Assembly: GCA_964500225.1 (NCBI GenBank)
Contig: CAZCOA010000036.1
Coordinates: 1-29,673 of the forward strand
Length of the DNA: 29,673 nt
Source: JAAYDY01 sp964500225
GTDB lineage: Bacteria; Planctomycetota; Phycisphaerae; FEN-1346; JAACEH01
Direction of reading: 5' to 3'
Under the pieces are notes generated by a model. The model had not been told where the DNA came from. It saw only the letters and a program-made list of their open reading frames with translations, and did not search any database. Shown in pieces: positions 1 through 7,666 of the stretch. Both the position numbers and the translations under genes were made by a program. Numbering within the stretch: the stretch's first letter is position 1; each line of letters begins with the position of its first letter.

Positions 1-90
1 CCGCGACACGGCAACCTCGCGGCGTTTTGTCGCCGCTCATCGCGCGCATTGATTTGCCCTGTGCTTTGTACCACCCTAGGAGCCATGCGC

Positions 91-108
91 CGTCGCACTC
101 ATGCGACG
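91..108 (-). other. Stem-loop overlapping the stop codon of the zinc-ribbon gene
   Basis: CGTCGCA and TGCGACG form a perfect 7-bp stem around a 4-base loop that contains most of the TGA stop at 99-101. No T-run follows on the minus strand, so it is not a classical terminator. It may protect the 3' end of the transcript or may be chance in GC-rich DNA. Confidence 0.35.
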
Positions 109-1244
109 ACGAACCACCAGAGGGCCAGCGCCGACAGCGCGGCCGCAAGAACAAACACCGCCGAGCCGCAGCCCGGACCCGCACCGTTGTGTTGCCTGGC
201 CTTAGGATTGTTCGACATGCGACCGCTGTAAAGCCATCGCCCGCACTGCGGACAGACAAGCGCCCCGCGGCTAACCCGGGCCCCACACGTCGTGCAGCGA
301 CGAGGCTGGGGGAATGACTCCTTGACCAGCGAAATCGGCGCGGGGCCGCCATCGGCCGGACGCGCCGCCGGCGGCGGACTTGCCGCAGACACCAGCTTGG
401 ACGGCGGCGACGATTCGCGGCACGATGCCGAGACGCACCCGGTCATCGCGTAGCACCCGGCGTGGTACCGGCGACCGCACGTGGGACAGATCGTCACACG
501 GTCTCCAGCGACGATCGGCTCGCCGCACGCTGCACATCGGCCGGCGTCGCCCGCCTGCTGCGACACCTGGCCGGACCGGACTGTCGAGAGCTTCTTGTGC
601 ACGGCCGCGGCGGCACGGTCGGCCCCTTTCTTGACTTCCGCTTCGGCCGTCCGCAACGCATCGGCGCGAACGCGGGCGCCCTGCCGCTTTAGGAAGTCGT
701 CCACTTCGCCGATGGCGCCTAATCCCTTGTCGCGCACCAGCTTGGCAGCCTCGTCGGTCGTCTTGCGGGCCTCCTCGACGGCGAGTTTCGATGCCAAGTC
801 CATCACCCACTGCGCCCCCTGCTCAGCCGCGGCGCGGGGCGATTCCAGCGATTCGACGCTCCGGGCCGCCACATTCTGTGGGTCGCAGACTCCTGACGGC
901 TGCATGTGGGCAACGAGCTTTTCCAGTCGGCGACGGGCCTCGGCAGCACCGGACGTGTCGATCCTCGGCAATGCCGTAGCGTTTGCACCGGACGACAGTC
1001 CCGCAGACGGTAGCACCGTCTGCACCGCGGTCGTCACCGAACCAATCTCGCCGCTGTCTGTGCCAAGAGATGGGCCGCGGGACGGCGAAGGCCGAACGTC
1101 GGCCCCTGCGGCCACGACATCCGGACGGCCGGTTGCCACGCCCGGTGCGCTCCGGCACTGGTCGCAAACGTAGTCGCGAGCCTTCTCGCCGGGCCCCACT
1201 TCCACCCATCGGCCGCAGGACTTGCACGATACGATCCGTCCCAT
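99..1244 (-). CDS. Zinc-ribbon protein with a C-terminal membrane anchor, function unknown
   Basis: A 381-residue protein I do not recognise as a named family. Three cysteine clusters are visible. An N-terminal CxxC pair lies at residues 7/10 and 27/30. A larger RING/PHD-like Cys/His cluster spans about 237-275 and starts CAACGEP, continuing with CPTCGRRYHAGCY. A CTTCG...CPQCG zinc ribbon lies at about 317-334. Residues about 100-230 are rich in Ala, Glu, Lys and Arg and probably helical. The last 19 residues are hydrophobic with WW, so the protein is probably tail-anchored with its zinc modules in the cytoplasm. The ATG at 1244 was chosen over an upstream in-frame start because GAGGAG lies 10 bases before it and the first zinc knuckle begins at residue 7. 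It is transcribed divergently from the acyltransferase gene. A role in protein-protein or nucleic-acid binding is inference only. Confidence 0.75.
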   Translation of the reverse strand: MGRIVSCKSCGRWVEVGPGEKARDYVCDQCRSAPGVATGRPDVVAAGADVRPSPSRGPSLGTDSGEIGSVTTAVQTVLPSAGLSSGANATALPRIDTSGAAEARRRLEKLVAHMQPSGVCDPQNVAARSVESLESPRAAAEQGAQWVMDLASKLAVEEARKTTDEAAKLVRDKGLGAIGEVDDFLKRQGARVRADALRTAEAEVKKGADRAAAAVHKKLSTVRSGQVSQQAGDAGRCAACGEPIVAGDRVTICPTCGRRYHAGCYAMTGCVSASCRESSPPSKLVSAASPPPAARPADGGPAPISLVKESFPQPRRCTTCGARVSRGALVCPQCGRWLYSGRMSNNPKARQHNGAGPGCGSAVFVLAAALSALALWWFVVA

Positions 1245-1434
1245 GTGTTTCGATCTCCTCGGCCTGTCGATATGCCCCAACGGCGATCCACCGCCCCGAA
1301 CGCCATCCACAGGGTACAACGGCCGCCATGCCAGGTCAATTCCAGAGCCGGCAAGATCCGATGTCCGCGTGCATCTGATTGACGCATAATCCTGGGGTCG
1401 GCTTCCCTTGCCGGCGACGCCTCGGCGGCATTCG

Positions 1435-1463
1435 TTGACGCCTGCGCGGGCAACTGGTAAAGT
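1435..1463 (+). promoter_or_regulatory. Candidate sigma-70-type promoter of the acyltransferase gene
   Basis: TTGACG at 1435-1440 (5 of 6 to the -35 consensus), a 17-base spacer, and TAAAGT at 1458-1463 (4 of 6 to the -10 consensus). The start would be about 30-35 bases before the ATG at 1504. This is the best promoter-like match in the 259-base divergent intergenic region 1245-1503. I see no equally good match facing the minus strand. Confidence 0.5.
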
Positions 1464-1503
1464 ACCGCCTTAGTCGCCCGTACGACGACGGAACCGGTGC
1501 CCT

Positions 1504-2445
1504 ATGGCCTCCAAACGACCCAGGAATAAGTTCCTCGATTTCACCCTCTACGTGGTGCTGCGCACGGGCGTGCTCCTGGTGCAACTGTTTCCCATCGAGG
1601 TCATGCAACTGGTGGCCCGCGGCCTGGGCAACCTGTTGTACCTGTGCGACGCCAAACACCGCAAACGAGCCATCGAAAACCTCAGCCTCAGTTTCCCGGA
1701 CTGGCCGGGCGACCGCGTCCGCCGCACCGCGCGGCAATGCTGCCGCCACATGATCATGCTGGGCATGGAGATCCTCAGCCTGGCCAAGCTCATCAACCGA
1801 CACACATGGCACGAATACGTCGAATTGCAGAACGTCGCCGCTGCACTGAAGATCATCTGCGACAACCGAGGCATCATCCTGCTGACAGGCCACTTCGGCA
1901 ACTGGGAGGTGCTCGGCTACATGATCGGGGCCCTGGGCATCCGGACGTACGCCGTGGCGCGGCCGATCGACAATCCGTACATCGACCGCTGGCTCCTGCG
2001 GCACCGTGAGGAGACCGGCCAGTGCATCATCAGCAAATTCGGCGCCGCCGACCTGGCCGTCCGGGTCATCGAACAGCAGTCGCCGCTGTGTTTCGTGGCC
2101 GACCAGCACGCCGGCAGCAAGGGCATCTGGGTGGACTTTTTCGGCCGTCCCGCTTCGACCTACAAGAGTATTGCCCTGTTGGCCATGCAGATGAATTGCC
2201 CGATCGCCGTGGGCGGCGCGTGGCGACTCGGCAACCGGTTCAAATTCCGGACGTCCATCGTGGACGTGATCGACCCGCAGGACTACGCGGACGATAAGGA
2301 CGCCGTCCGGAGCATTACGGTCCGCTACACGAAAGCCCTTGAGAGACTCATCCTCAACGCCCCGGATCAGTACCTCTGGATGCACCGTCGGTGGCGAGAG
2401 CCTCCGCCGCCGCGGAAGAAGCGTCAGGCTGCCACCGTCGCGTAA
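1504..2445 (+). CDS. LpxL/HtrB-family lysophospholipid acyltransferase
   Basis: 313 residues, the usual size of the lipid A late acyltransferase family, which transfers an acyl chain from acyl-ACP to a lipid A precursor at the cytoplasmic face of the inner membrane. A hydrophobic segment at about 12-48 fits the N-terminal membrane anchor. The catalytic HX4E motif is HFGNWE, with His130 and Glu135, following GIILLTG. Other family hallmarks are FVADQHAG, VDFFGRPA and the C-terminal YLWMHRRWR block. The tail is basic (PRKKRQ). This is the only plus-strand gene in the window, with its own promoter, and it converges on the membrane-protein gene that ends at 2481. Family assignment is firm. The acceptor could be lipid A or another lipid, as the family includes enzymes with other acceptors, so no specific gene symbol is given. 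Confidence 0.88.
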   Translation: MASKRPRNKFLDFTLYVVLRTGVLLVQLFPIEVMQLVARGLGNLLYLCDAKHRKRAIENLSLSFPDWPGDRVRRTARQCCRHMIMLGMEILSLAKLINRHTWHEYVELQNVAAALKIICDNRGIILLTGHFGNWEVLGYMIGALGIRTYAVARPIDNPYIDRWLLRHREETGQCIISKFGAADLAVRVIEQQSPLCFVADQHAGSKGIWVDFFGRPASTYKSIALLAMQMNCPIAVGGAWRLGNRFKFRTSIVDVIDPQDYADDKDAVRSITVRYTKALERLILNAPDQYLWMHRRWREPPPPRKKRQAATVA

Positions 2446-2480
2446 ATGGCCGCAAGGCAGCCCCTCTCCTGCCGCTGCTC

Positions 2481-3239
2481 TCACGCAACCGGATCGTGGG
2501 TGTGCGCCTGGAGTTCGCGTCGGAATCTGACCGCCAGCCCCCGGAAGAGCACCAGGGCCGCCAGGCCGACCGCCCCGTAGCCGACCAGCCCCACCCAGAA
2601 ACGCACGTCGCCGACCGCCAGGCCGTCCACGGCCAAGGACCGAGCCAGGGCCGGCGGCGAAACCAGCCACCCCCAGCCAATGGATCGGCCGCTGTGCTCG
2701 AGGACGAGATACCCGAACACCACAGGGCCGAAAAGCCATAGCATAAGGTCAACGACGGAGATGCCGTGCCACGCGGGCGCACAGGCGCGGTGGATCAGGC
2801 GATAGACGACGGCCGCAAGCATCGTTCCGAGCAGTCCGACCAGCACCTGGGCGACGCGCGTCAGCGGCTGGCCGGCGAAAATGGCCGCGGCGAGGAAGAC
2901 TGGCGAGGCAACCAACGCCAACATGAGCACCTCGCCGGCTCGCTGCAACATCCACACAGCAAACTGATTCGTCGGATCCGCGTCGCCCAGCAGCGTGCCG
3001 GGCCATATCGGATAGACCACCACGGTCAGGAAGGTCCACCCGACGGCCACAATCGCCAGGGCATTGGAAGGAGATGTAAGGACGGACGCCTTGCGGCTAA
3101 AGTCGGCTAGAAATGTGGCTGCCAGCAACAGAACCGTCAGCGTCAAGACAAAGACGGCGGCCAACCCGAACAGACCGTCGGACTTATCTCGCTGGGGCGA
3201 TTTTGAAGGAGCCGGTGGGCAGTGCGACACGAACGCCAT
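2481..3239 (-). CDS. Six-helix integral membrane protein, function unknown
   Basis: 252 residues with about six hydrophobic segments at roughly 23-45, 60-79, 100-122, 126-148, 157-180 and 210-233, and a basic C-terminal tail. I do not recognise a family. GGAGG lies upstream of the ATG at 3239 with a slightly long spacer, which supports the start. The gene begins 61 bases after the ftsQ stop on the same strand, so it may be the last gene of the dcw transcript, in the place where ftsA and ftsZ often follow ftsQ. That position says nothing firm about function. The 35 bases between its stop and the convergent acyltransferase gene hold only a weak GGCAG/CTGCC stem. Confidence 0.72.
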   Translation of the reverse strand: MAFVSHCPPAPSKSPQRDKSDGLFGLAAVFVLTLTVLLLAATFLADFSRKASVLTSPSNALAIVAVGWTFLTVVVYPIWPGTLLGDADPTNQFAVWMLQRAGEVLMLALVASPVFLAAAIFAGQPLTRVAQVLVGLLGTMLAAVVYRLIHRACAPAWHGISVVDLMLWLFGPVVFGYLVLEHSGRSIGWGWLVSPPALARSLAVDGLAVGDVRFWVGLVGYGAVGLAALVLFRGLAVRFRRELQAHTHDPVA

Positions 3240-3300
3240 GGCCGTTGTGACCCTCCAGGCGGGACAGAGGCACGGCCCGACCGTCGGCCTGCATCAGGCC

Positions 3301-4263
3301 TCAGCCCCGGATGGTGGCTTGGCCGTCGCGGGCCGAGGCCGGACTCGGGCGAACGCTTCGCAGCACGAGGTTGATTTCCTCAATGGCTTCGTGCAGTCCG
3401 CCGAACTTGGCGTACACCTGGTCAAGCAACTGGATCTTGCCCCGCGCGGTGATATTTTCGAGTAACTCGGCCTCGCGTCCCGGGGGTTTGCCCCAGACGA
3501 TGCGCGTGGCGCTGCGTTTGGTATAGAGGACAATCTCGGGCTCGCGGCGATCGAGACGTTTCTCGACATTGCTGACGTCGATGCGGCACAGGCCGAAATC
3601 GGCCGCGCGGTTTTTCAGCAGATCGGCCACCTGGGCGCCGGCGATTACGGCGTGGTCGGCCCACACAACGCCGGGCCTCGGCGGCTGGGTGGGCACGCCC
3701 GTCAGGACAACCAGCCGCCGGTCGCCCAGTTCCGGTTCGGCGTACTCGCGTTCGCCCAAACGGACCCCCTCGCCGTCCACCAGGACGTACCGTGCGTGTT
3801 CGCCCTGACCGACCTCGACGAATGCCACCGGACGACGGAATGCCATGGACACTTCCAGGCCGTTGCTCTGCCCGGCCGCCTTGGGCGAATCGAGCCGCAC
3901 ATGGTACACCTTGCGAATCCACGGATTGGCTTCCAGGCACTCGGCGACGCGTCGGCTGGCGGTATGGTCCATCAGACTGAGCCGCGGAGGCAGCGCCGCC
4001 AGCGAGGCGCGGATCTCGCCGGCGATTTCCGGCGTCATCCACGACGTGTCCTGTACGAGCTTCAGGTCGGCTGTGTTGATGCAGAAACGCGGATCGCAGG
4101 CGACCGTTCGCCGCCACTGGGACAGCCCATAGACGAGCGCCATGCCGACAATCGACACGGAGGCGGCGACAAGGACGGTCTTCCATGGGCGCAGCGGCGG
4201 ACGCGCAGCGCGGCCCACACCCCCTGGAACTTGACGGTTGAGCTTGGCATTCACTGTATTCAT
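3301..4263 (-). CDS. ftsQ: FtsQ-like cell division protein
   Basis: 320 residues: a basic N-terminal cytoplasmic stretch, one membrane span at about 29-47, then a periplasmic part. The region at about 75-145 looks like a POTRA domain, with NPWIRKVYHVR resembling the conserved NPWV..V.V.R block of FtsQ/DivIB, followed by a beta-rich part with VLVDGEGVRL. FtsQ links FtsL (and FtsB where present) to the rest of the divisome in the periplasm. Sequence similarity in this family is low. The call therefore rests on domain layout plus position directly after ddl, the canonical place. A Shine-Dalgarno site is not obvious before the ATG at 4263. The C-terminal 20 residues are low-complexity. Confidence 0.8.
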   Translation of the reverse strand: MNTVNAKLNRQVPGGVGRAARPPLRPWKTVLVAASVSIVGMALVYGLSQWRRTVACDPRFCINTADLKLVQDTSWMTPEIAGEIRASLAALPPRLSLMDHTASRRVAECLEANPWIRKVYHVRLDSPKAAGQSNGLEVSMAFRRPVAFVEVGQGEHARYVLVDGEGVRLGEREYAEPELGDRRLVVLTGVPTQPPRPGVVWADHAVIAGAQVADLLKNRAADFGLCRIDVSNVEKRLDRREPEIVLYTKRSATRIVWGKPPGREAELLENITARGKIQLLDQVYAKFGGLHEAIEEINLVLRSVRPSPASARDGQATIRG

Positions 4264-4335
4264 GTTGTCGGCGAAAGTGGCTTTCAGGATAAGGGGATTC
4301 CGGCGATTACAGGACTGAAAACGAAGATTTTTGCA

Positions 4336-5175
4336 CTATGGGGTGCGCCGCAGCGCGGCTGCCTCGTGCAGGGCGATCTCGACAATCGAACGGCACAGCG
4401 TCGTAAAGTCGATGCCTGCTCCGGCAGCCGATTTCGGCAACAGGCTGTGTGTGGTAAACCCCGGAATCGTGTTGACCTCCAGGACGGGCGCCACGCCGTC
4501 CGGCTGAAGAATCATGTCCACGCGCGAGAACCCGCGGCANNNNNNNNNNNNNNNNNNNNNNNNNNNNNNNNNNNNNNNNNNNNNNNNNNNNNNNNNNNNN
4601 NNNNNNNNNNNNNNNNNNNNNNNNNNNNNNNNNNNNNNNTCGGCATCGCCCGTCAGATGCACCCCGACGCTCGATCCTTCGGCAATCGGCTTGACGACCG
4701 CATCCGGGCCGAGCGCCGTGAAGGCCGCCGCGCGAGCTTCCGCGCCGTCCGAACGGCGAATTACACGCCACGGAGGCGTGACCAGTCCGGCCGCAACAAA
4801 ACGTTCCTTCGCCGCCACCTTGTCCATGGCCAGGCGGCTGGCTTCGGCCCCGGATCCCACGTACACGATCCCCATCTCGTCGAGTTGCCGCTGAAGGCGG
4901 CCGTCCTCGCCATAGGCTCCGTGCAGGGCGATGAACGCCACATCGAAGTCCAGGTCGCGCAGCCCGGCGACGCGATCCGGCCGCAGGTCCACTTCCTGAA
5001 CCGGGAATCCCGCGTCGCGCAGGCCGCGAGCCACTTCGCGGCCCGACATCAGCGACACCTCGCGCTCCGAACCGATGCCGCCCATCAGCACGGCCAAACG
5101 CACATTCGCCGGATCGCACGACGGAATATCGGCCAGAAACGCCGGTCGCCCCGACGCACACGTCTTCGCTGTCAT
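4336..5175 (-). CDS. ddl: D-alanine--D-alanine ligase, interrupted by an assembly gap
   Basis: An ATP-grasp enzyme that joins two D-Ala in the cytoplasm to make the dipeptide used by MurF. The N-terminal part shows VLMGGIGSEREVSLMSG, FIALHGAYGEDG, YVGSGAEASRLAMDK and the ATP-binding VVKPIAEGSSVGV. After the gap comes SRVDMI...LEVNTIPGFTTHSLLPK, with the metal-binding Glu and Asn of EVN. The ATG at 5175 overlaps the murB stop (ATGA), implying coupling. About 24 residues precede the first beta strand, longer than in E. coli DdlB. The 100 Ns at 4540-4639 keep the frame but hold only about 33 codons. Comparison with E. coli DdlB suggests 85-90 residues are missing here, including the lid and omega-loop regions, so the gene is probably intact in the organism. 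Confidence 0.93.
   Translation of the reverse strand: MTAKTCASGRPAFLADIPSCDPANVRLAVLMGGIGSEREVSLMSGREVARGLRDAGFPVQEVDLRPDRVAGLRDLDFDVAFIALHGAYGEDGRLQRQLDEMGIVYVGSGAEASRLAMDKVAAKERFVAAGLVTPPWRVIRRSDGAEARAAAFTALGPDAVVKPIAEGSSVGVHLTGDAXXXXXXXXXXXXXXXXXXXXXXXXXXXXXXXXXXCRGFSRVDMILQPDGVAPVLEVNTIPGFTTHSLLPKSAAGAGIDFTTLCRSIVEIALHEAAALRRTP
4540..4639. other. Scaffold gap of 100 Ns inside ddl
   Basis: Exactly 100 undetermined bases, the conventional placeholder for a gap of unknown size. The flanking sequence is Ddl on both sides. The homology-based estimate of the real gap is about 255-270 bases, not 100. Confidence 0.99.
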
Positions 5176-6053
5176 GTCCACACTTCCAGTTCCAGTTCGA
5201 GGAACGTCTCGGTCCGCTCGTACACCCTTTTGCGAATCAGTTCGATCAGGTCGCGCACGTCCTTGGCCGTGCAGTCCTTGCCGGCCACGATGTAGTTGGC
5301 GTGCTTGCGCGAGACCGACGCGCCGCCGACGCGAGTGCCCTTCAGGCCCACCTGGTCGATCAGCGCTCCGGCGCTCAGACCGCGCGGGTTCTTGAACACG
5401 CACCCGGCCGACCGATTCGCCATCGGCTGCGAATTTTTCTTGGTAATCCACACTTCCTTCATCATGTGGCTGATGCGCCGCTCGTTGTCGGCCGTGAGCC
5501 GCAGTTCCGCTTCCAGCACAAACCGGGCGCTGATATTGCTGGTCCGATACCCGAAAGCCAGATCGTCGCGCTCGCGGTAAAACGTCTGCCCCTTGGTGTC
5601 CATGACCTTGACCCGCTCGACCACCTGGCCGATGTCGCCGAACTTGCCGCCCGCGTTCATGCGGACCGCGCCTCCGACCCAACCGGGAATGCCGACCAGC
5701 GGCTCCAGGCCGGAGAGGTGGGCCTCGGCAGCACCGCGCACCAGGCCCGCCAGACTCAGGCTCGCCCCGGCCCGAACCAGGTCTTCGGTCACCGAGAGGC
5801 CGCCGAATCCCTTCGGACTGAGCTGGATCACCACGCCGCGCACGCCTTCATCGGACACCAGAACGTTCGACCCGTTGCCGAGTACGCGGATGGGCATATC
5901 CGTCTGGGCGATGCGTTCCAGAACGCCGCGAAGCTGATCCTCATTCTGCGGCACGATGAAGTAATCGGCCGGGCCGCCCAGGCGAAACGTCGTCAGCGGC
6001 GCCAACGGTTTGTCTTTCTCGACGATCTCCTCAAATCCTTTGAAGAGTTTCAT
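5172..6053 (-). CDS. murB: UDP-N-acetylenolpyruvoylglucosamine reductase (MurB)
   Basis: 293 residues. MurB is an FAD- and NADPH-dependent enzyme that reduces UDP-GlcNAc-enolpyruvate to UDP-MurNAc in the cytoplasm. The FAD-binding domain is clear: TTFRLGGPADYF at about 21-32, VLGNGSNVLVSD at 57-68, and GIPGWVGGAVRMNAGG at 121-136. Arg170 in GYRTS matches the substrate-binding Arg. A Glu near 290 matches the C-terminal catalytic Glu. The proton-donating Ser of E. coli MurB (GSFFKNP) is a Cys here: SAGCVFKNP, Cys218. The sequence lacks the extra loop and helices of the long E. coli type, which suggests the type II group. GAGGAGG sits only one base before the ATG, an unusually tight spacing, but no better start is present. 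The stop overlaps the ddl start. Confidence 0.95.
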   Translation of the reverse strand: MKLFKGFEEIVEKDKPLAPLTTFRLGGPADYFIVPQNEDQLRGVLERIAQTDMPIRVLGNGSNVLVSDEGVRGVVIQLSPKGFGGLSVTEDLVRAGASLSLAGLVRGAAEAHLSGLEPLVGIPGWVGGAVRMNAGGKFGDIGQVVERVKVMDTKGQTFYRERDDLAFGYRTSNISARFVLEAELRLTADNERRISHMMKEVWITKKNSQPMANRSAGCVFKNPRGLSAGALIDQVGLKGTRVGGASVSRKHANYIVAGKDCTAKDVRDLIELIRKRVYERTETFLELELEVWT

Positions 6054-6120
6054 GCCTCCTCGCTTTCCGATGGTGTTGCATGATCCTGGGCACCATGCCC
6101 GAGCGATGAATGTTGCGTCG

Positions 6121-7575
6121 TCAATGCCCGGCAGCGCCCGAGGCGGCGCGGCGGCTCAGATCGACCAGCACCTGGTCGGCTACTTGGTACACGCTCCCGG
6201 CGCCCATGGTCACGAGGCAGTCGCCCGGCCGCAATTCGGCGCCCAGCATGGCCGTGATCTCTTCGAACGACTTGAGGTACCGGGCGTCGCCGCCCATGCG
6301 GCGGATTTCGCTCACCAGGTCCTCGCTGCTGACGGCCTGCTTCTCGGCCTCGCTGTCTCGCACGAAGTAGATGTCGGGCACCAGCACCACGTCGGCCACG
6401 GCGAAGCTCTTGGCGAAGTCTTCCATCAGGAACCGCGTGCGGCTGTGCTGGTGGGGCTGGAAAACCACCCACAAGCGTTGCGGCTCGTAGGCGTCGGCGA
6501 TGGCCCGCAGCGACGCCTGAATCTCCGTCGGATGGTGAGCGTAGTCGTCCACCACCGTGATGCCGCGCGAGATGCCGCGCAGTTCCATGCGGCGGCCCAC
6601 GCCGGCGAACGTGCTCAGGCTGCGAAGGATCGCGTCGGCGTCGGCGCCACAGTGCGTGGCCAGTGCCGCCGCAGCCAGGGCATTCATCACATTATGGCGC
6701 CCCGGCAGCTTCATCCGGGCGTGGCCAAGCTTGCGGCCGCGATACACCAGGTCAAAGCGGCACTGCCCGCGGAACGATTGCACATTGACCGCGCGCCAGT
6801 CGGCGTTCTCGTTGTCGATGGCGAATGTCTCGATCGGGGCCGAGATCAGTTCGACAACCTCCGGCACGTTGCGGTCCTCGCCGTTGACCACCAACAAGCC
6901 GTCACTGGGCACCAGGGCGGCGAAGGCCGCAAACGACGCCTTGACGGCCGACAGGTCGCGGTAGCAATCCGGGTGGTCGAAGTCCACGTTGAGGATGGCT
7001 GCCAGGCGAGGATAGAGCTTCAGGTACGAGTGATCGTATTCGCAGGCCTCGGCGACAAACAGCGGACCGCTGCCGGCGCGACTGCCGCCCCCGAGCTGCG
7101 ACACGTCGGCGCCGACAACGTACGACGGGTCCAGCCCGGCCAGCGTCAGCATATATGCCACCAGTCCCGTCGTCGTGCTCTTGCCGTGTGTGCCGGCCAC
7201 CGCAACGCCGCAACGCGCCTTCATGGCCTCGCCCAGCAACGTGGCGTATTTGACGATGGGAATCTGCCGCTGGACGGCAGCCACATATTCCGGATTGTCG
7301 GGCTTGATGGCGGCGCTAATGACCACGCGGTCGAGCCGCTCGGGCAGGTTTTCCGCCCGCTGGCCGATAGCCACTTGCGCCCCGAGCTCGATCAGGTGGT
7401 CGATGTGCGGCGAGCCCTGACGGTCGGACCCCGACACGATAGCGCCTTCGCGCATGAGCAAGGCGGCCAGACCGCGCATGCCGCAGCCGCCGATGCCGAT
7501 GAAATGCACGCGGCACCCGCGGAACGGATTGTCCTCCGGCCGGTCGCAGCGATTGATCAACGGGTTCTGAACCAT
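6121..7575 (-). CDS. murC: UDP-N-acetylmuramate--L-alanine ligase (MurC)
   Basis: 484 residues, the usual length for this Mur ligase, which adds L-Ala to UDP-MurNAc using ATP in the cytoplasm. The N-terminal Rossmann part has HFIGIGGCGMRGLA at about 24-37. The ATP-binding P-loop is AGTHGKSTTT at 127-136. Later motifs are GRHNVMNALAAAA and VVDDYAHHPTEI, the latter diagnostic of MurC, plus VFQPHQHSRT. I chose the ATG at 7575 (MVQNPLINR) because it leaves a normal 24-residue lead before HFIGIGG. An in-frame ATG at 7620 would add 15 residues with no family support, although GAGAGG lies just before it. The gene lies between murG and murB as in many dcw clusters. Confidence 0.95.
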   Translation of the reverse strand: MVQNPLINRCDRPEDNPFRGCRVHFIGIGGCGMRGLAALLMREGAIVSGSDRQGSPHIDHLIELGAQVAIGQRAENLPERLDRVVISAAIKPDNPEYVAAVQRQIPIVKYATLLGEAMKARCGVAVAGTHGKSTTTGLVAYMLTLAGLDPSYVVGADVSQLGGGSRAGSGPLFVAEACEYDHSYLKLYPRLAAILNVDFDHPDCYRDLSAVKASFAAFAALVPSDGLLVVNGEDRNVPEVVELISAPIETFAIDNENADWRAVNVQSFRGQCRFDLVYRGRKLGHARMKLPGRHNVMNALAAAALATHCGADADAILRSLSTFAGVGRRMELRGISRGITVVDDYAHHPTEIQASLRAIADAYEPQRLWVVFQPHQHSRTRFLMEDFAKSFAVADVVLVPDIYFVRDSEAEKQAVSSEDLVSEIRRMGGDARYLKSFEEITAMLGAELRPGDCLVTMGAGSVYQVADQVLVDLSRRAASGAAGH

Positions 7576-7666
7576 GATCCGCAGTGTAGAACCTTTGTCC
7601 TGGGCTGTCAATGCAGGCATCCTCTCTTCGTCGGCGAAAAACGGTTTTCTGCGGCCTCCCTGCCTC

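Noticed and set aside
19..36. GCGGCG/CGCCGC hairpin at the left edge
   Set aside because: The stem is only 6 bp, there is no T-run after it, and the gene it might serve lies outside the window, so no role can be assigned.
2456..2473. GGCAG/CTGCC stem between the two convergent genes
   Set aside because: A 5-bp stem with an 8-base loop and no T-tract is too weak to call a terminator.
3652..5295. 547-residue open frame on the plus strand through ftsQ and ddl
   Set aside because: It is antisense to well-supported genes, spans the N-run and has no recognisable domain. Long antisense frames are common in GC-rich coding DNA.
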